Assembly (NCBI GenBank): GCA_944324375.1
Contig: CALUWB010000015.1
Coordinates: 1-38,110, forward strand
Length of the DNA: 38,110 bases
From: Candidatus Gastranaerophilales bacterium
GTDB lineage: Bacteria > Cyanobacteriota > Vampirovibrionia > Gastranaerophilales > Gastranaerophilaceae
Direction: 5' to 3'
The translations under genes and the position numbers were made by a program. The notes beneath the pieces were generated by a model. That model worked only from the letters and a program-made list of their open reading frames with translations, was not told the DNA's origin and searched no databases. Numbering within the stretch: position 1 is the stretch's first letter; every line of letters begins with the position of its first letter. This document shows, one piece after another, positions 1 to 7,295 of this stretch.

Positions 1-95
1 CCTCACTTTCTTGTGAAGTAATAACAAAATCATATAAAACGCTCAAAAACCCTTTTATTAGGCTATTATACCCCCCCGAAGGCGTAAAACATTCT

Positions 96-120
96 CACTG
101 CAAGGTTTTGCAGTGTTTCT
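96..120 (+). terminator. Possible rho-independent terminator (hairpin)
   Basis: A perfect 8-bp stem (cactgcaa at 96-103 and ttgcagtg at 108-115) with a 4-nt loop is followed by a short T-rich run (tttct). It could end a gene lying left of the window on the plus strand. The T tract is short, so the call is weak. The rest of 1-276 is AT-rich, with a C7 run at 71-77 and a small palindrome at 146-158 (ttgaataattcaa). I see no gene in it. Confidence 0.4.
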
Positions 121-276
121 ACACAAAATTCAATATCTAAATGACTTGAATAATTCAATATATTATTTCCCTACGTAGTAAAATGATAGTTATATATACA
201 CAATTATTCTATATTATATATTTATTATATACAATAAAATATTACAAAAAATTTACACCTTATATTTTTTAATATT

Positions 277-1191
277 TTAGTTAAGTGTAGCAATAATAAA
301 ATTAACCCCTTCTATTGAATTATACTTGTTAAAACAAATATTTTTGCAATATTGAGTTATAGAATCATAATCAGTTTTATTATCTAAAAAATATTTTATT
401 TGTTTTTTTAAATCATCACACGTTTCATAAACAGGAATTTTATTATCAAATAAATCTAATTCTCCTCTTTTATCGGAAATAATTAATTTTCCACAAGCAA
501 TAGTTTGCATTGTTCGATAATTCAACGAAGATATTCCTTGAGAATTCATATTAATGACAATCTTAGATTTATTAATTGCCATTGCCATATCTTTTTCATT
601 ATCTATAAATCCTGAGTAAATTTTTTCAATAGTAGTTTTATTTTTAACTCTTGATAATGCATCTTGATAATGTCTTTCTATTGCGTACCACCTAAATCTA
701 ATATCTAGACTTTCTACTAAATCAACTATCATATTTAATCGATAATCGGTATCAAGTCGCCCTGCGAACATAACGTCACACTCTGCAGATAAACCATAAT
801 CCTTATAAATATTTGTATTTACAAAATGAGGTAAATAATAAATATTTTTAAATTTTTCTTGTTTAATTAATTCTCTATCCCAATAGAATGTATAATTATC
901 ATCTTTATCTAACTCATTTAATAATTCTTGCCAATAAGGACCTGAAGTTCTACTTCTTATTTCATCTGAAAAATAATTAACAGATTTCATCGTTAAATTA
1001 TTATCTTTTTTTATTTTGATAGCCGAAAAATCATAACCTACAATTAAATCGTATTCATCATTAATTTTATAATCATCTCTGAGTTCATCAAATATAACTA
1101 CATCATGTCCAAGCAAATTAAATCCATCCAATATGCTTGATGTAGTTAAACGACCACCAATACTTTCAGGTAAAATTCCTAAAACTTTCAT
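277..1191 (-). CDS. Glycosyltransferase, CgeB/YkvP-like (GT-B type)
   Basis: This 304-aa cytoplasmic protein has no signal peptide or membrane segment. The N-terminus (MKVLGILPESIGG, then a Gly-rich start and ILDGFNLLGHDVV at about 20-32) looks like the N-terminal Rossmann half of a GT-B glycosyltransferase. The C-terminal half carries NMNSQGISSLNYRTMQTIACGK (residues about 214-235) followed by a D/E-rich acceptor loop. This is the pattern of the Glyco_trans_1_2 (CgeB/YkvP) domain that binds the nucleotide sugar. It is the last gene of the minus-strand operon: its ATG shares one base with the TAA of sdaAA (TAATG), so translation is probably coupled. Donor and acceptor cannot be read from sequence. 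A surface or protein glycan is likely but inferred. Its linkage to serine dehydratase is unusual. Confidence 0.7.
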   Translation of the reverse strand: MKVLGILPESIGGRLTTSSILDGFNLLGHDVVIFDELRDDYKINDEYDLIVGYDFSAIKIKKDNNLTMKSVNYFSDEIRSRTSGPYWQELLNELDKDDNYTFYWDRELIKQEKFKNIYYLPHFVNTNIYKDYGLSAECDVMFAGRLDTDYRLNMIVDLVESLDIRFRWYAIERHYQDALSRVKNKTTIEKIYSGFIDNEKDMAMAINKSKIVINMNSQGISSLNYRTMQTIACGKLIISDKRGELDLFDNKIPVYETCDDLKKQIKYFLDNKTDYDSITQYCKNICFNKYNSIEGVNFIIATLN

Positions 1192-2063
1192 TATCCAAAA
1201 ATCTTTTCTTTCAATTCTAATGCTGTTTTTGTTGTTGCTAAACCTGCTAATGATGATTCTTTAAGCATAGGCGACATTAACTGTCCCGTTTGCCTTACAG
1301 CATCTATTACTTCATCTAACGGGATTTTTGATTCAATTCCTGCAAGTGCCAATTCAGAAGATGTAACAGCATGTATTGCTAAAATAGGATTTCGCTTAAC
1401 ACAAGGAACCTCAACTAAACCACACACAGGATCACAAGTTAAACCCAACAAATTTTTCATAGCCAAAGCTACTGCATTTAAAATTTGACTAATATCTCCA
1501 CCTAGCATCTGAGTAAGTGCACCTGCACACATCGCAGCAGCAACACCACATTCTGCTTGACAACCAGCAACAGCACCTGCAAGTTGAACCTTATTGGATA
1601 TTATTGCCCCTATTGCTCCTGCTGTTATAAGAGCGTTAATTTGTGTATCTTCATCATAATTATAATCTTCTGAAACAGCTATAATAACAGCTGGAACAAT
1701 ACCACATGAACCTGCTGTTGGACAAGCAACAACTTTGCCCATTCTTAAATTTTCCTCTATTGTTGCAAGAGAATATGTTATTATCTTTTCAAATAATTTA
1801 CCAAACAAGGCTCGATGATGAGAATATCTGACTTGTAACTTTTCACAATCATCTCCACACCAATTACTTATTGCTTTTTCTGAAGAGGTCATACCTATCT
1901 TTATTGTTGATTTCATTGTCTCTATATGAATTTTAACTTTTTGACGAACTTCATCAACATTAATATCATTATCAGAGGCTTCAATATCTTGAATGACTTC
2001 ATGTATCAATTTATTTCTTGTATTACACTCATTAACAAGTTCTTCAAATGTTAATATATTCAT
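1191..2063 (-). CDS. sdaAA: L-serine dehydratase, iron-sulfur-dependent, alpha subunit
   Basis: This is the catalytic alpha subunit (290 aa) of the two-subunit L-serine dehydratase, which deaminates L-serine to pyruvate and ammonia with a [4Fe-4S] cluster. The family's cysteine signature C-x41-C-x10-C is present exactly, at C168, C210 and C221. The substrate/cluster motif GKVVACPTAGSCG lies at about 109-121, and Gly/Ala-rich helices follow. The length is normal for SdaAA. Its start codon overlaps the sdaAB stop by one base (TAATG), and its own stop overlaps the downstream glycosyltransferase start in the same way. The cluster is oxygen-labile, which fits an anaerobic lifestyle (inference). 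Confidence 0.95.
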   Translation of the reverse strand: MNILTFEELVNECNTRNKLIHEVIQDIEASDNDINVDEVRQKVKIHIETMKSTIKIGMTSSEKAISNWCGDDCEKLQVRYSHHRALFGKLFEKIITYSLATIEENLRMGKVVACPTAGSCGIVPAVIIAVSEDYNYDEDTQINALITAGAIGAIISNKVQLAGAVAGCQAECGVAAAMCAGALTQMLGGDISQILNAVALAMKNLLGLTCDPVCGLVEVPCVKRNPILAIHAVTSSELALAGIESKIPLDEVIDAVRQTGQLMSPMLKESSLAGLATTKTALELKEKIFG

Positions 2064-2713
2064 TAATCTAATTTCCTAACCTTAGTTACAAAATAAACAT
2101 CATCAATTCTTTTTATATCATTTATAATAGAATCAACTGGTTCAGCATCTAACGCAAAATACATTGAAGCTGTTCCTCCTTTTCCATCTCTATCGCAATG
2201 AAAAGATGCAATATTTATAGACTTATCTTGGATTATTTTACTCACTTGAGATATCATGCCAGGCTTGTCTTTATACATTAATAAAATCGTATGATATTGA
2301 CCTGCCAAATTTACAGAAAAACCATTGATACTTGTAATTTTAATTTCACCTGCTCCTATAGAATCTCCTGATATCATCATTTCATTATTAATCTTTATAT
2401 CAACAGAATTTGGATGACGGCTTAAATCCTCTTTATAGTTAAATACATACTCTATATCTGCAATAGAAAAAATATTTTTTGTCTTTACATCATCAACACG
2501 ATGCCCTAATATTCCAGCTAATAAACCTTTATCTGTACCATGACCTTTACCAGTCTGTGCAAAAGAATTATACAAAGTAAACTCTACACAATTTATTGAA
2601 TTATTATAAATTGCCCTTGCCATTAATCCTAACCTTATTGCTCCTGCTGTATGTGAACTAGATGGCCCAATCATTATAGGAGATATTACATCAAATAAAC
2701 CTTTTTGCTTCAT
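2063..2713 (-). CDS. sdaAB: L-serine dehydratase, iron-sulfur-dependent, beta subunit
   Basis: This is the beta subunit of the Fe-S L-serine dehydratase (216 aa from the preferred start). The serine-binding signature GPSSSHTAG lies at residues 16-24, a TDKGLLAGILG motif at about 60-70, and an ACT regulatory domain at about 143-216 (LLMYKDKPGMISQVSKII onward). I chose the ATG at 2713, one base after the response-regulator stop. A longer in-frame reading begins with TTG at 2725, inside that gene, and adds only four residues. The ACT domain is typical of this subunit and may bind serine or another amino acid. It pairs with the adjacent sdaAA. Confidence 0.94.
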   Translation of the reverse strand: MKQKGLFDVISPIMIGPSSSHTAGAIRLGLMARAIYNNSINCVEFTLYNSFAQTGKGHGTDKGLLAGILGHRVDDVKTKNIFSIADIEYVFNYKEDLSRHPNSVDIKINNEMMISGDSIGAGEIKITSINGFSVNLAGQYHTILLMYKDKPGMISQVSKIIQDKSINIASFHCDRDGKGGTASMYFALDAEPVDSIINDIKRIDDVYFVTKVRKLD

Positions 2714-2714
2714 T

Positions 2715-3317
2715 TTAATTTCCAATATAATCTTTTACAATATCAGTTAATCTTTGTTGCCAATTATATGATTTTTCAATATAGAAATCTGCACCTTTTT
2801 CTAATGATTCATTCTTTAATTCTTTTTTACCTGCTACTGACATAACTCCAATTATTGGATTTGTTCCTTTTCGTCTTGCTATATTTTGCAATTCGGCTAA
2901 AAGAATAAAACCTTCTCTCTCTGTTGGAATTAATAAATCCATTAATATAAAATCAAACTCTTTGTCTTCAAATAAAGATAATGCACCATAAACATCTTTT
3001 GTTGCTGTAATCTGAAATCCTAAACGTTCCATTATCATCTGTACTTGATATGTTATAACTCCTAAATTATCAACAAGCAAAACATTGTTAGCTCTTGATA
3101 AACTTATTTTTTCATCATCAGAATCTTCAGAAGAATCAGATCCAGTTATTACACTTGCACCACTAGAATCAGCTAGGATACTTCTAAATCTATCTTTAAT
3201 ATTTAAAACCTGCTTTTTTAAAGATACCAATGTTATACTTTCTGGTAATTTATCTCCAGTCAAATCAAAAAAACGCTTTAAAAAATCTTCATCCAAATCT
3301 AAATTAATTATTCGCAT
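2715..3317 (-). CDS. Response regulator receiver protein with N-terminal extension
   Basis: The protein has 200 aa. Residues about 78-199 form a CheY-like receiver: phospho-acceptor D127 (FILMDLLIP), D83 of the acidic pocket, S160 (GVMS) and K182 (YIEKS). The second acidic-pocket residue is Asn (VDN, residue 84), a mild departure from the usual DD pair. Residues 1-50 are an uncharacterised domain, joined by a Ser/Asp/Glu-rich linker (about 50-72). There is no recognisable DNA-binding output domain after the receiver, so any output lies in the N-terminus or works by protein contact. The ATG at 3317 has a GAGG Shine-Dalgarno about 9 bases upstream. It is the first gene of the sda operon, which suggests a link between signalling and serine use (inference). 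Confidence 0.8.
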   Translation of the reverse strand: MRIINLDLDEDFLKRFFDLTGDKLPESITLVSLKKQVLNIKDRFRSILADSSGASVITGSDSSEDSDDEKISLSRANNVLLVDNLGVITYQVQMIMERLGFQITATKDVYGALSLFEDKEFDFILMDLLIPTEREGFILLAELQNIARRKGTNPIIGVMSVAGKKELKNESLEKGADFYIEKSYNWQQRLTDIVKDYIGN

Positions 3318-3356
3318 TTATATGCCTCACATCATTTTCATTAACCATTGTAAACT

Positions 3357-3365
3357 ATTATAACA
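3357..3365 (-). promoter_or_regulatory. Candidate extended -10 promoter for the response regulator/sda operon
   Basis: Read on the minus strand the site is TGTTATAAT, an extended -10 element (TGn-TATAAT), about 40 bases upstream of the ATG at 3317. No good -35 hexamer sits at the expected distance, which extended -10 promoters tolerate. Confidence 0.4.
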
Positions 3366-3424
3366 AAAAATAGCAACTTATTATATTTTTTAACATTATA
3401 AATTACTATAAAAAGGAGAACTTA

Positions 3425-3577
3425 ATGTTTAGTAAAGCATTTATGGAATTTTTAATTAAATACCAAGATAAGAAAGATAATACAGAAGAGAATTCTATCA
3501 AATCTCTTGAATTTAAAGCAATTAAAGTAACTGAAGCTGCTAAAGTTGTTATTACTGCAATTAAAGATTCGTACTAA
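3425..3577 (+). CDS. Small protein, 50 aa, unknown function
   Basis: This ORF of 50 codons starts MFSKAFMEFLIKYQ and ends VVITAIKDSY. Its ATG has a very strong Shine-Dalgarno, AAGGAG at 3413-3418, six bases upstream. That is the main reason to believe it is translated. The protein is charged in the middle (Lys/Asp/Glu, residues 14-27), with predicted amphipathic helices at both ends. It has no clear membrane segment or signal peptide. The stop lies within the last four bases of the convergent HEAT-like gene. I do not recognise the family. Confidence 0.6.
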   Translation: MFSKAFMEFLIKYQDKKDNTEENSIKSLEFKAIKVTEAAKVVITAIKDSY

Positions 3578-4272
3578 ATATTTTTTACATAATAATTTTC
3601 ATCCAATTTTAATTTAGATTTTAAGAGCAATAATTTCTCAGATTTAGCATTATTTTTAAGAACCAAAGCAACTTTTTCTCGAATTGTATATTCTTGAATC
3701 TGAAAACATCGATTTAAAATAGAAAATAACTCATCTTCATTAATATATTCAGCAAAAACATTTAAACCTTCTAAGCACCAATAAATCTTAAATAATTGTT
3801 TGTTTATAGTGTATTTTTTATCTCTAAAACTGAAACTATTCAAAGTATCAAGAGCTTCATTTATAAAAAAAATTATTTTACTTAGATACAATTCCGAAAA
3901 ACTTTTATTACCCTTTAAAAAAAACAACACATTTATAATTTCTCTGCAAATATTCGCATTTATATCAATTGTGGCATTTGCAAAAATATCAGGATATTTA
4001 AAAAATAAATTAGTATTATTGGGAATTAACTCTCCTAATTTAAAAGCAACTGCTTCTCTTATTTTTCCATCACAACCAGTTAAATTCGACATTAAAATAT
4101 CAGCTTCCTCTTGAGTTTCAATACTGTTAATTTCAAGAGCTGCAAATTGTTTTTCTGGCATGTTACCTTCTTTCAAAAACTGAAGTAACTGCTCTTTTGA
4201 ATAAACTTCTGAACACAAAGCTAATGCCCTTTTAAAATTTTCGTCTAATGTATTTTCATAACATTCGTTCAA
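3574..4272 (-). CDS. HEAT-repeat-like alpha-helical protein
   Basis: This protein of about 232 aa consists almost entirely of predicted paired helices. The best HEAT-like units are around residues 58-83 (ADILMSNLTGCDGKIREAVAFKLGEL) and 102-121, and the C-terminal helices include TIREKVALVLKNN. Such scaffolds usually bind proteins; no catalytic motif is visible. The start is a choice. A TTG at 4287 is possible, but the TTG at 4272 has GGAG at 4280-4283 seven bases upstream, and I prefer it. No ATG is available near the N-terminus. It stands alone on the minus strand, tail to tail with the 50-aa ORF. Confidence 0.6.
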   Translation of the reverse strand: MNECYENTLDENFKRALALCSEVYSKEQLLQFLKEGNMPEKQFAALEINSIETQEEADILMSNLTGCDGKIREAVAFKLGELIPNNTNLFFKYPDIFANATIDINANICREIINVLFFLKGNKSFSELYLSKIIFFINEALDTLNSFSFRDKKYTINKQLFKIYWCLEGLNVFAEYINEDELFSILNRCFQIQEYTIREKVALVLKNNAKSEKLLLLKSKLKLDENYYVKNI

Positions 4273-4399
4273 ATTAAATCTCCACAATGAATACTCTTCG
4301 AGTATACCATAAATGATAATGACTTTTTAACAAAAAATAGGTTTAATGAATGATAAAGTAGAAATATAATAAATTATAATTATATTTAAGGAGATAATC

Positions 4400-4570
4400 A
4401 TGCACGAAATTATTAAATTTTTACAAGATATTTTTATGATTAAAGAAGTAGCACCACAAAGTATCGGACTATCTCAATTTAAACATGAAACAATTATTGA
4501 TCAGCCTAAAAAAGAAAAAAATATTCGAAATAAAGATATTAAATTGTCAGACCTTATGAGAAGACATTAG
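4400..4570 (+). CDS. Small protein, 56 aa, unknown function
   Basis: This ORF of 56 codons runs from MHEIIKFLQDIFMIKE to KLSDLMRRH. It has a near-perfect Shine-Dalgarno (AAGGAG at 4388-4393) six bases from the ATG, and a plausible -10 TATAAT at 4365-4370 upstream. The N-terminal 15 residues form a hydrophobic amphipathic helix. The C-terminal half is highly basic (QPKKEKNIRNKDIK, MRRH). Its last 17 bases overlap the 3' end of the convergent crcB. There is no recognised family. Together with the similar-sized ORF at 3425 it suggests a run of small expressed proteins. Confidence 0.58.
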   Translation: MHEIIKFLQDIFMIKEVAPQSIGLSQFKHETIIDQPKKEKNIRNKDIKLSDLMRRH

Positions 4571-4916
4571 GCAAAAAATATCCAATCATTAAGCCTAATA
4601 AACCTATTAATATACTTGCAATAAGATATTGTAAGCCTGTTTTTATATCTAATTTATCCCCCAATAACAAATGAGCAGTTTCACTAGAAAATGTACTAAA
4701 AGTCGTAAAACCACCACAAAACCCTGATAATAAAAAGATTTTTAACCGTGAGCTAATATAATTTAATAAGAATAATTTTATACAAATCCCAAACACAATA
4801 CATCCTAAAACATTTACTACAAATGTACCCCAAGGATGAGATTTTTTATTTATAACTCCAGACAATAAATAACGAGCAACAGCTCCTAAACCTCCACCAA
4901 AACAAACAAGTAACAT
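4554..4916 (-). CDS. crcB: Fluoride channel CrcB/Fluc, second of a tandem pair
   Basis: This is a 120-aa membrane protein with four hydrophobic segments and the Fluc signatures: GGGLGAVARY near the N-terminus, GTFVVNVLGC with the pore Asn, and SGFCGGFTTFSTFSSE with the conserved TTFSTF phenylalanine box. The family exports fluoride passively as an antiparallel dimer. The ATG follows the stop of the upstream crcB directly (TAAATG, zero spacing), so the two are co-translated. The two sequences differ clearly, so they may form an obligate heterodimer as in paired Fluc systems of some Firmicutes (inference). Confidence 0.92.
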   Translation of the reverse strand: MLLVCFGGGLGAVARYLLSGVINKKSHPWGTFVVNVLGCIVFGICIKLFLLNYISSRLKIFLLSGFCGGFTTFSTFSSETAHLLLGDKLDIKTGLQYLIASILIGLLGLMIGYFLPNVFS

Positions 4917-5336
4917 TTATTCGCCCTCCAAAAATTCTTGTCTTAATTTTGTTCGTTTATTATCTAAATGAAGTTTTAAACATAATCTACAAAGTTCTAT
5001 TCCAAAGTAAACAAATAAAATCCCTAAAATGAGACTTACGCAAACGTATAATAAAGCCTCTATATAAAGAGTTTTTTGAATATAAACAAATACCTCATAT
5101 GAAAAAGTACTGAATGTTGTAACCCCACCACAAAAACCGGAAGTCAGACCTAATCTCAATTTTTGTGGAATATATTTTGCACGTTTTAATACAAAAACAG
5201 AAAGGATTCCTAAAACAAAGCAACCAAATATATTGACGAATAAAGTTCCAAAAGGCAAAATCACATTATTTGAAACAATATATCTTACCAAAGAGCCAAG
5301 AGCTCCACCTATAAATACAAAAATTAAATTAAGCAT
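4917..5336 (-). CDS. crcB: Fluoride channel CrcB/Fluc, first of a tandem pair
   Basis: This is a 139-aa four-helix membrane protein. The signatures are GGALGSLVRYIVS, GTLFVNIFGCFVLG (pore Asn) and SGFCGGVTTFSTFSYE. It is about 20 residues longer than its partner because of a basic cytoplasmic-type tail (LDNKRTKLRQEFLEGE). It lies directly upstream of the second crcB with no gap. I looked for a fluoride riboswitch between 5337 and 5471 on the minus strand and could not recognise its conserved core, so induction by fluoride is not supported by sequence. Confidence 0.92.
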   Translation of the reverse strand: MLNLIFVFIGGALGSLVRYIVSNNVILPFGTLFVNIFGCFVLGILSVFVLKRAKYIPQKLRLGLTSGFCGGVTTFSTFSYEVFVYIQKTLYIEALLYVCVSLILGILFVYFGIELCRLCLKLHLDNKRTKLRQEFLEGE

Positions 5337-5369
5337 GACAAAATATTATTACAAAAAAAGCATGTTTGC

Positions 5370-5404
5370 GATAACATAATATATGTAAAATTGATTATGT
5401 TATC
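5370..5404. promoter_or_regulatory. Inverted repeat between divergent crcB and Fe-S scaffold genes
   Basis: A perfect 11-bp inverted repeat (gataacataat at 5370-5380; attatgttatc at 5394-5404) has a 13-bp spacer. It lies in the divergent intergenic region and overlaps a possible plus-strand -35 (ttgatt at 5391-5396, with tataag at 5415-5420 as -10, spacer 18). It could be an operator or an RNA hairpin; the sequence alone does not decide. Confidence 0.35.
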
Positions 5405-5471
5405 AATTTTTGTTTATAAGAGAGTTAACGAATAGTATCTATTGTATAAAAACGACAATAAAGGAGGTCAA

Positions 5472-6173
5472 ATGGATCATATTCAACTTACGAAGGAAAT
5501 TGAAGAAAAATGCTGCGTAGCACGTGGTGTTAAAGGGGTACCAGCTCCAATTCCTCAAGAAGGTCAATGGACAAAATGTAAAGAAATTAACCAAATTTCA
5601 GGTTTAACTCACGGTTGTGGTTGTTGTGCACCTCAACAAGGAACATGTAAATTAACATTAAATGTTAAAGATGGTGTTATTCAAGAAGCATTAGTAGAAA
5701 CATTAGGTTGTTCTGGTATGACTCACTCAGCTGCTATGGCAGGAGAAATTTTACCAGGTAAAACAATTTTAGAAGCGCTAAATACTGACTTAGTTTGTGA
5801 CGCTATCAACGTTGCAATGAGAGAATTATTCTTACAAATCGTTTACGGTCGTACACAAACTGCTTTCTCAGAAAATGGTCTACCAATTGGTGCAGGACTT
5901 GAAGATTTAGGTAAAGGTTTAAGATCTCAAGTTGGTACAATCCATTCAACTAAACAAAAAGGTGTTAGATACTTAGAATTAGCTGAAGGTTACATCTTAG
6001 AATTAGGTTTAGATAAAAATAACGAAGTTATCGGTTATAAATTCGTAAATCTTGGTAAAGTTATGGATGCTATTAAAAAAGGCGTTGATGCTAAAGAAGC
6101 TTACGAAAAGAACATAGGTACATACGGCAGATTTGCAGATGCTGTAAAAACTATTGACCCTCGTGAAGCATAA
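5472..6173 (+). CDS. IscU/NifU-N-like iron-sulfur scaffold protein, GGGtGRT partner
   Basis: This 233-aa protein belongs to the NifU N-terminal/IscU-like scaffold group that is found next to GGGtGRT proteins in many anaerobes. It is Cys-rich: C14, C15, C36, the cluster HGCGCCAPQQGTC (C49, C51, C52, C59), C80 (ETLGCSGMTH) and C109. The LGCSGMTHSAAMAGEIL segment corresponds to the scaffold's core Cys motif. The C-terminal extension (about 150-233) is longer than in classical IscU. The start is the ATG at 5472, with a consensus AAAGGAGGT at 5460-5468; an upstream in-frame TTG at 5442 has no such support. Codon use (many GGT, TTC, AAC and TAC codons) looks like that of a highly expressed gene. 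It is probably one operon with the next gene, 56 bases away. A role in Fe-S assembly or storage is inferred. Confidence 0.85.
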   Translation: MDHIQLTKEIEEKCCVARGVKGVPAPIPQEGQWTKCKEINQISGLTHGCGCCAPQQGTCKLTLNVKDGVIQEALVETLGCSGMTHSAAMAGEILPGKTILEALNTDLVCDAINVAMRELFLQIVYGRTQTAFSENGLPIGAGLEDLGKGLRSQVGTIHSTKQKGVRYLELAEGYILELGLDKNNEVIGYKFVNLGKVMDAIKKGVDAKEAYEKNIGTYGRFADAVKTIDPREA

Positions 6174-6229
6174 GGGTAATTTAAATTTATAAATAGGTTA
6201 TTAGAATAATAAATATAAAGGAAAATAAA

Positions 6230-7228
6230 ATGGCAAAATTTGAAGGACAAGATAGACGTGAAGCAACAATTGCTAAAGTTTTATCAGAATATGGTTTCAA
6301 ATCTTTAGATGAAGCTAACGAACTTTGCTTATCAAAAGGAATTAATGTTGATGAAATCGTTAAAGGGATACAACCAATCGCATTTGATAATGCTTCATGG
6401 GCTTATACATTAGGTTGTGCTATCGCACTAAAAAAAGGTATTACAAATGCAGCAGATGCAGCTGAAGCTATTGGTATTGGATTACAAGCATTTGCAGTTC
6501 CTGGTTCAGTAGGTGATACTAGAAAAGTTGGTATCGGACACGGGAACTTAGGTGCTATGTTATTAAGAGAGGAAACAAAATGTTTCTGTTTCTTAGCTGG
6601 TCACGAATCATTTGCTGCTGCTGAAGGTGCTATTGGTATCGCTAGAAATGCTAATAAAGTAAGAAAAGAACCTTTAAGAGTTATCTTAAATGGGCTTGGT
6701 AAAGATGCAGCATATATCATTGCTAGAATCAATGGATTTACTGCTGTTGAGACTGAATATGATTATAAAACTGGGGAATTAAAAATCGTTAAAGAAACTC
6801 CATTCTCAGATGGTGAAAGAGCTAAAGTAAAATGCTACGGTGCTGATGATGTATCTGAAGGTGTTGCTATTATGATTAAAGAAGGTGTTGACGTTTCTAT
6901 TACAGGTAACTCAACTAACCCTACAAGATTCCAACATCCAGTAGCTGGTACTTACAAAAAATGGTGTTTTGAAAATGGTAGAAAATACTTCTCAGTAGCA
7001 TCTGGTGGTGGTACAGGAAGAACTCTTCACCCAGATAACGTTGCAGCTGGCCCTGCTTCTTATGGTATGACTGATACTATGGGTAGAATGCACGGAGATG
7101 CACAATTTGCTGGATCTTCTTCAGTACCTGCTCACGTTGAAATGATGGGTGTTATCGGTATGGGTAATAACCCTATGGTTGGTGCAACTGTTGCTGTTGC
7201 AGTAGCTGTTGAAAACGCATCTAAATAA
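6230..7228 (+). CDS. GGGtGRT family protein
   Basis: This 332-aa protein contains the name-giving motif GGGTGRT at residues 259-265 (FSVASGGGTGRTLHPDN) and other strongly conserved-looking glycine-rich stretches: VGIGHGNLGAML (100-111), FLAGHESFAAAEGAIGIARN (121-140) and MTDTMGRMHGDAQFAGSSSVP (280-300). The family (Pfam GGGtGRT) has no established function that I know of. It is habitually encoded beside the IscU-like scaffold, as here. There is no signal peptide. The Gly-rich loops suggest nucleotide or phosphate binding (inference). Codon use again suggests high expression. The gene is followed by a strong terminator, closing a two-gene operon. Confidence 0.88.
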   Translation: MAKFEGQDRREATIAKVLSEYGFKSLDEANELCLSKGINVDEIVKGIQPIAFDNASWAYTLGCAIALKKGITNAADAAEAIGIGLQAFAVPGSVGDTRKVGIGHGNLGAMLLREETKCFCFLAGHESFAAAEGAIGIARNANKVRKEPLRVILNGLGKDAAYIIARINGFTAVETEYDYKTGELKIVKETPFSDGERAKVKCYGADDVSEGVAIMIKEGVDVSITGNSTNPTRFQHPVAGTYKKWCFENGRKYFSVASGGGTGRTLHPDNVAAGPASYGMTDTMGRMHGDAQFAGSSSVPAHVEMMGVIGMGNNPMVGATVAVAVAVENASK

Positions 7229-7257
7229 AAAATAAATAATTTCTGATTATTAATTTT

Positions 7258-7290
7258 AACAGGCTACCTTATTCAGATAGCCTGTTTTTT
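7258..7290 (+). terminator. Rho-independent terminator of the scaffold/GGGtGRT operon
   Basis: A 9-bp stem, aacaggcta (7258-7266) and tagcctgtt (7278-7286), with an 11-nt loop runs into a seven-T tract ending at 7290. On the opposite strand there is no good U tract, so it serves mainly the plus-strand operon. Confidence 0.88.
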
Positions 7291-7295
7291 AGTTT

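Noticed and set aside
2713-2725. TTG at 2725 as the sdaAB start
   Set aside because: It lies inside the response-regulator gene. The ATG at 2713 directly follows that gene's stop and leaves the family motif intact.
5337-5471. Fluoride (crcB) riboswitch upstream of the CrcB pair
   Set aside because: I could not recognise the conserved pseudoknot core on the minus strand. A covariance search would settle it.
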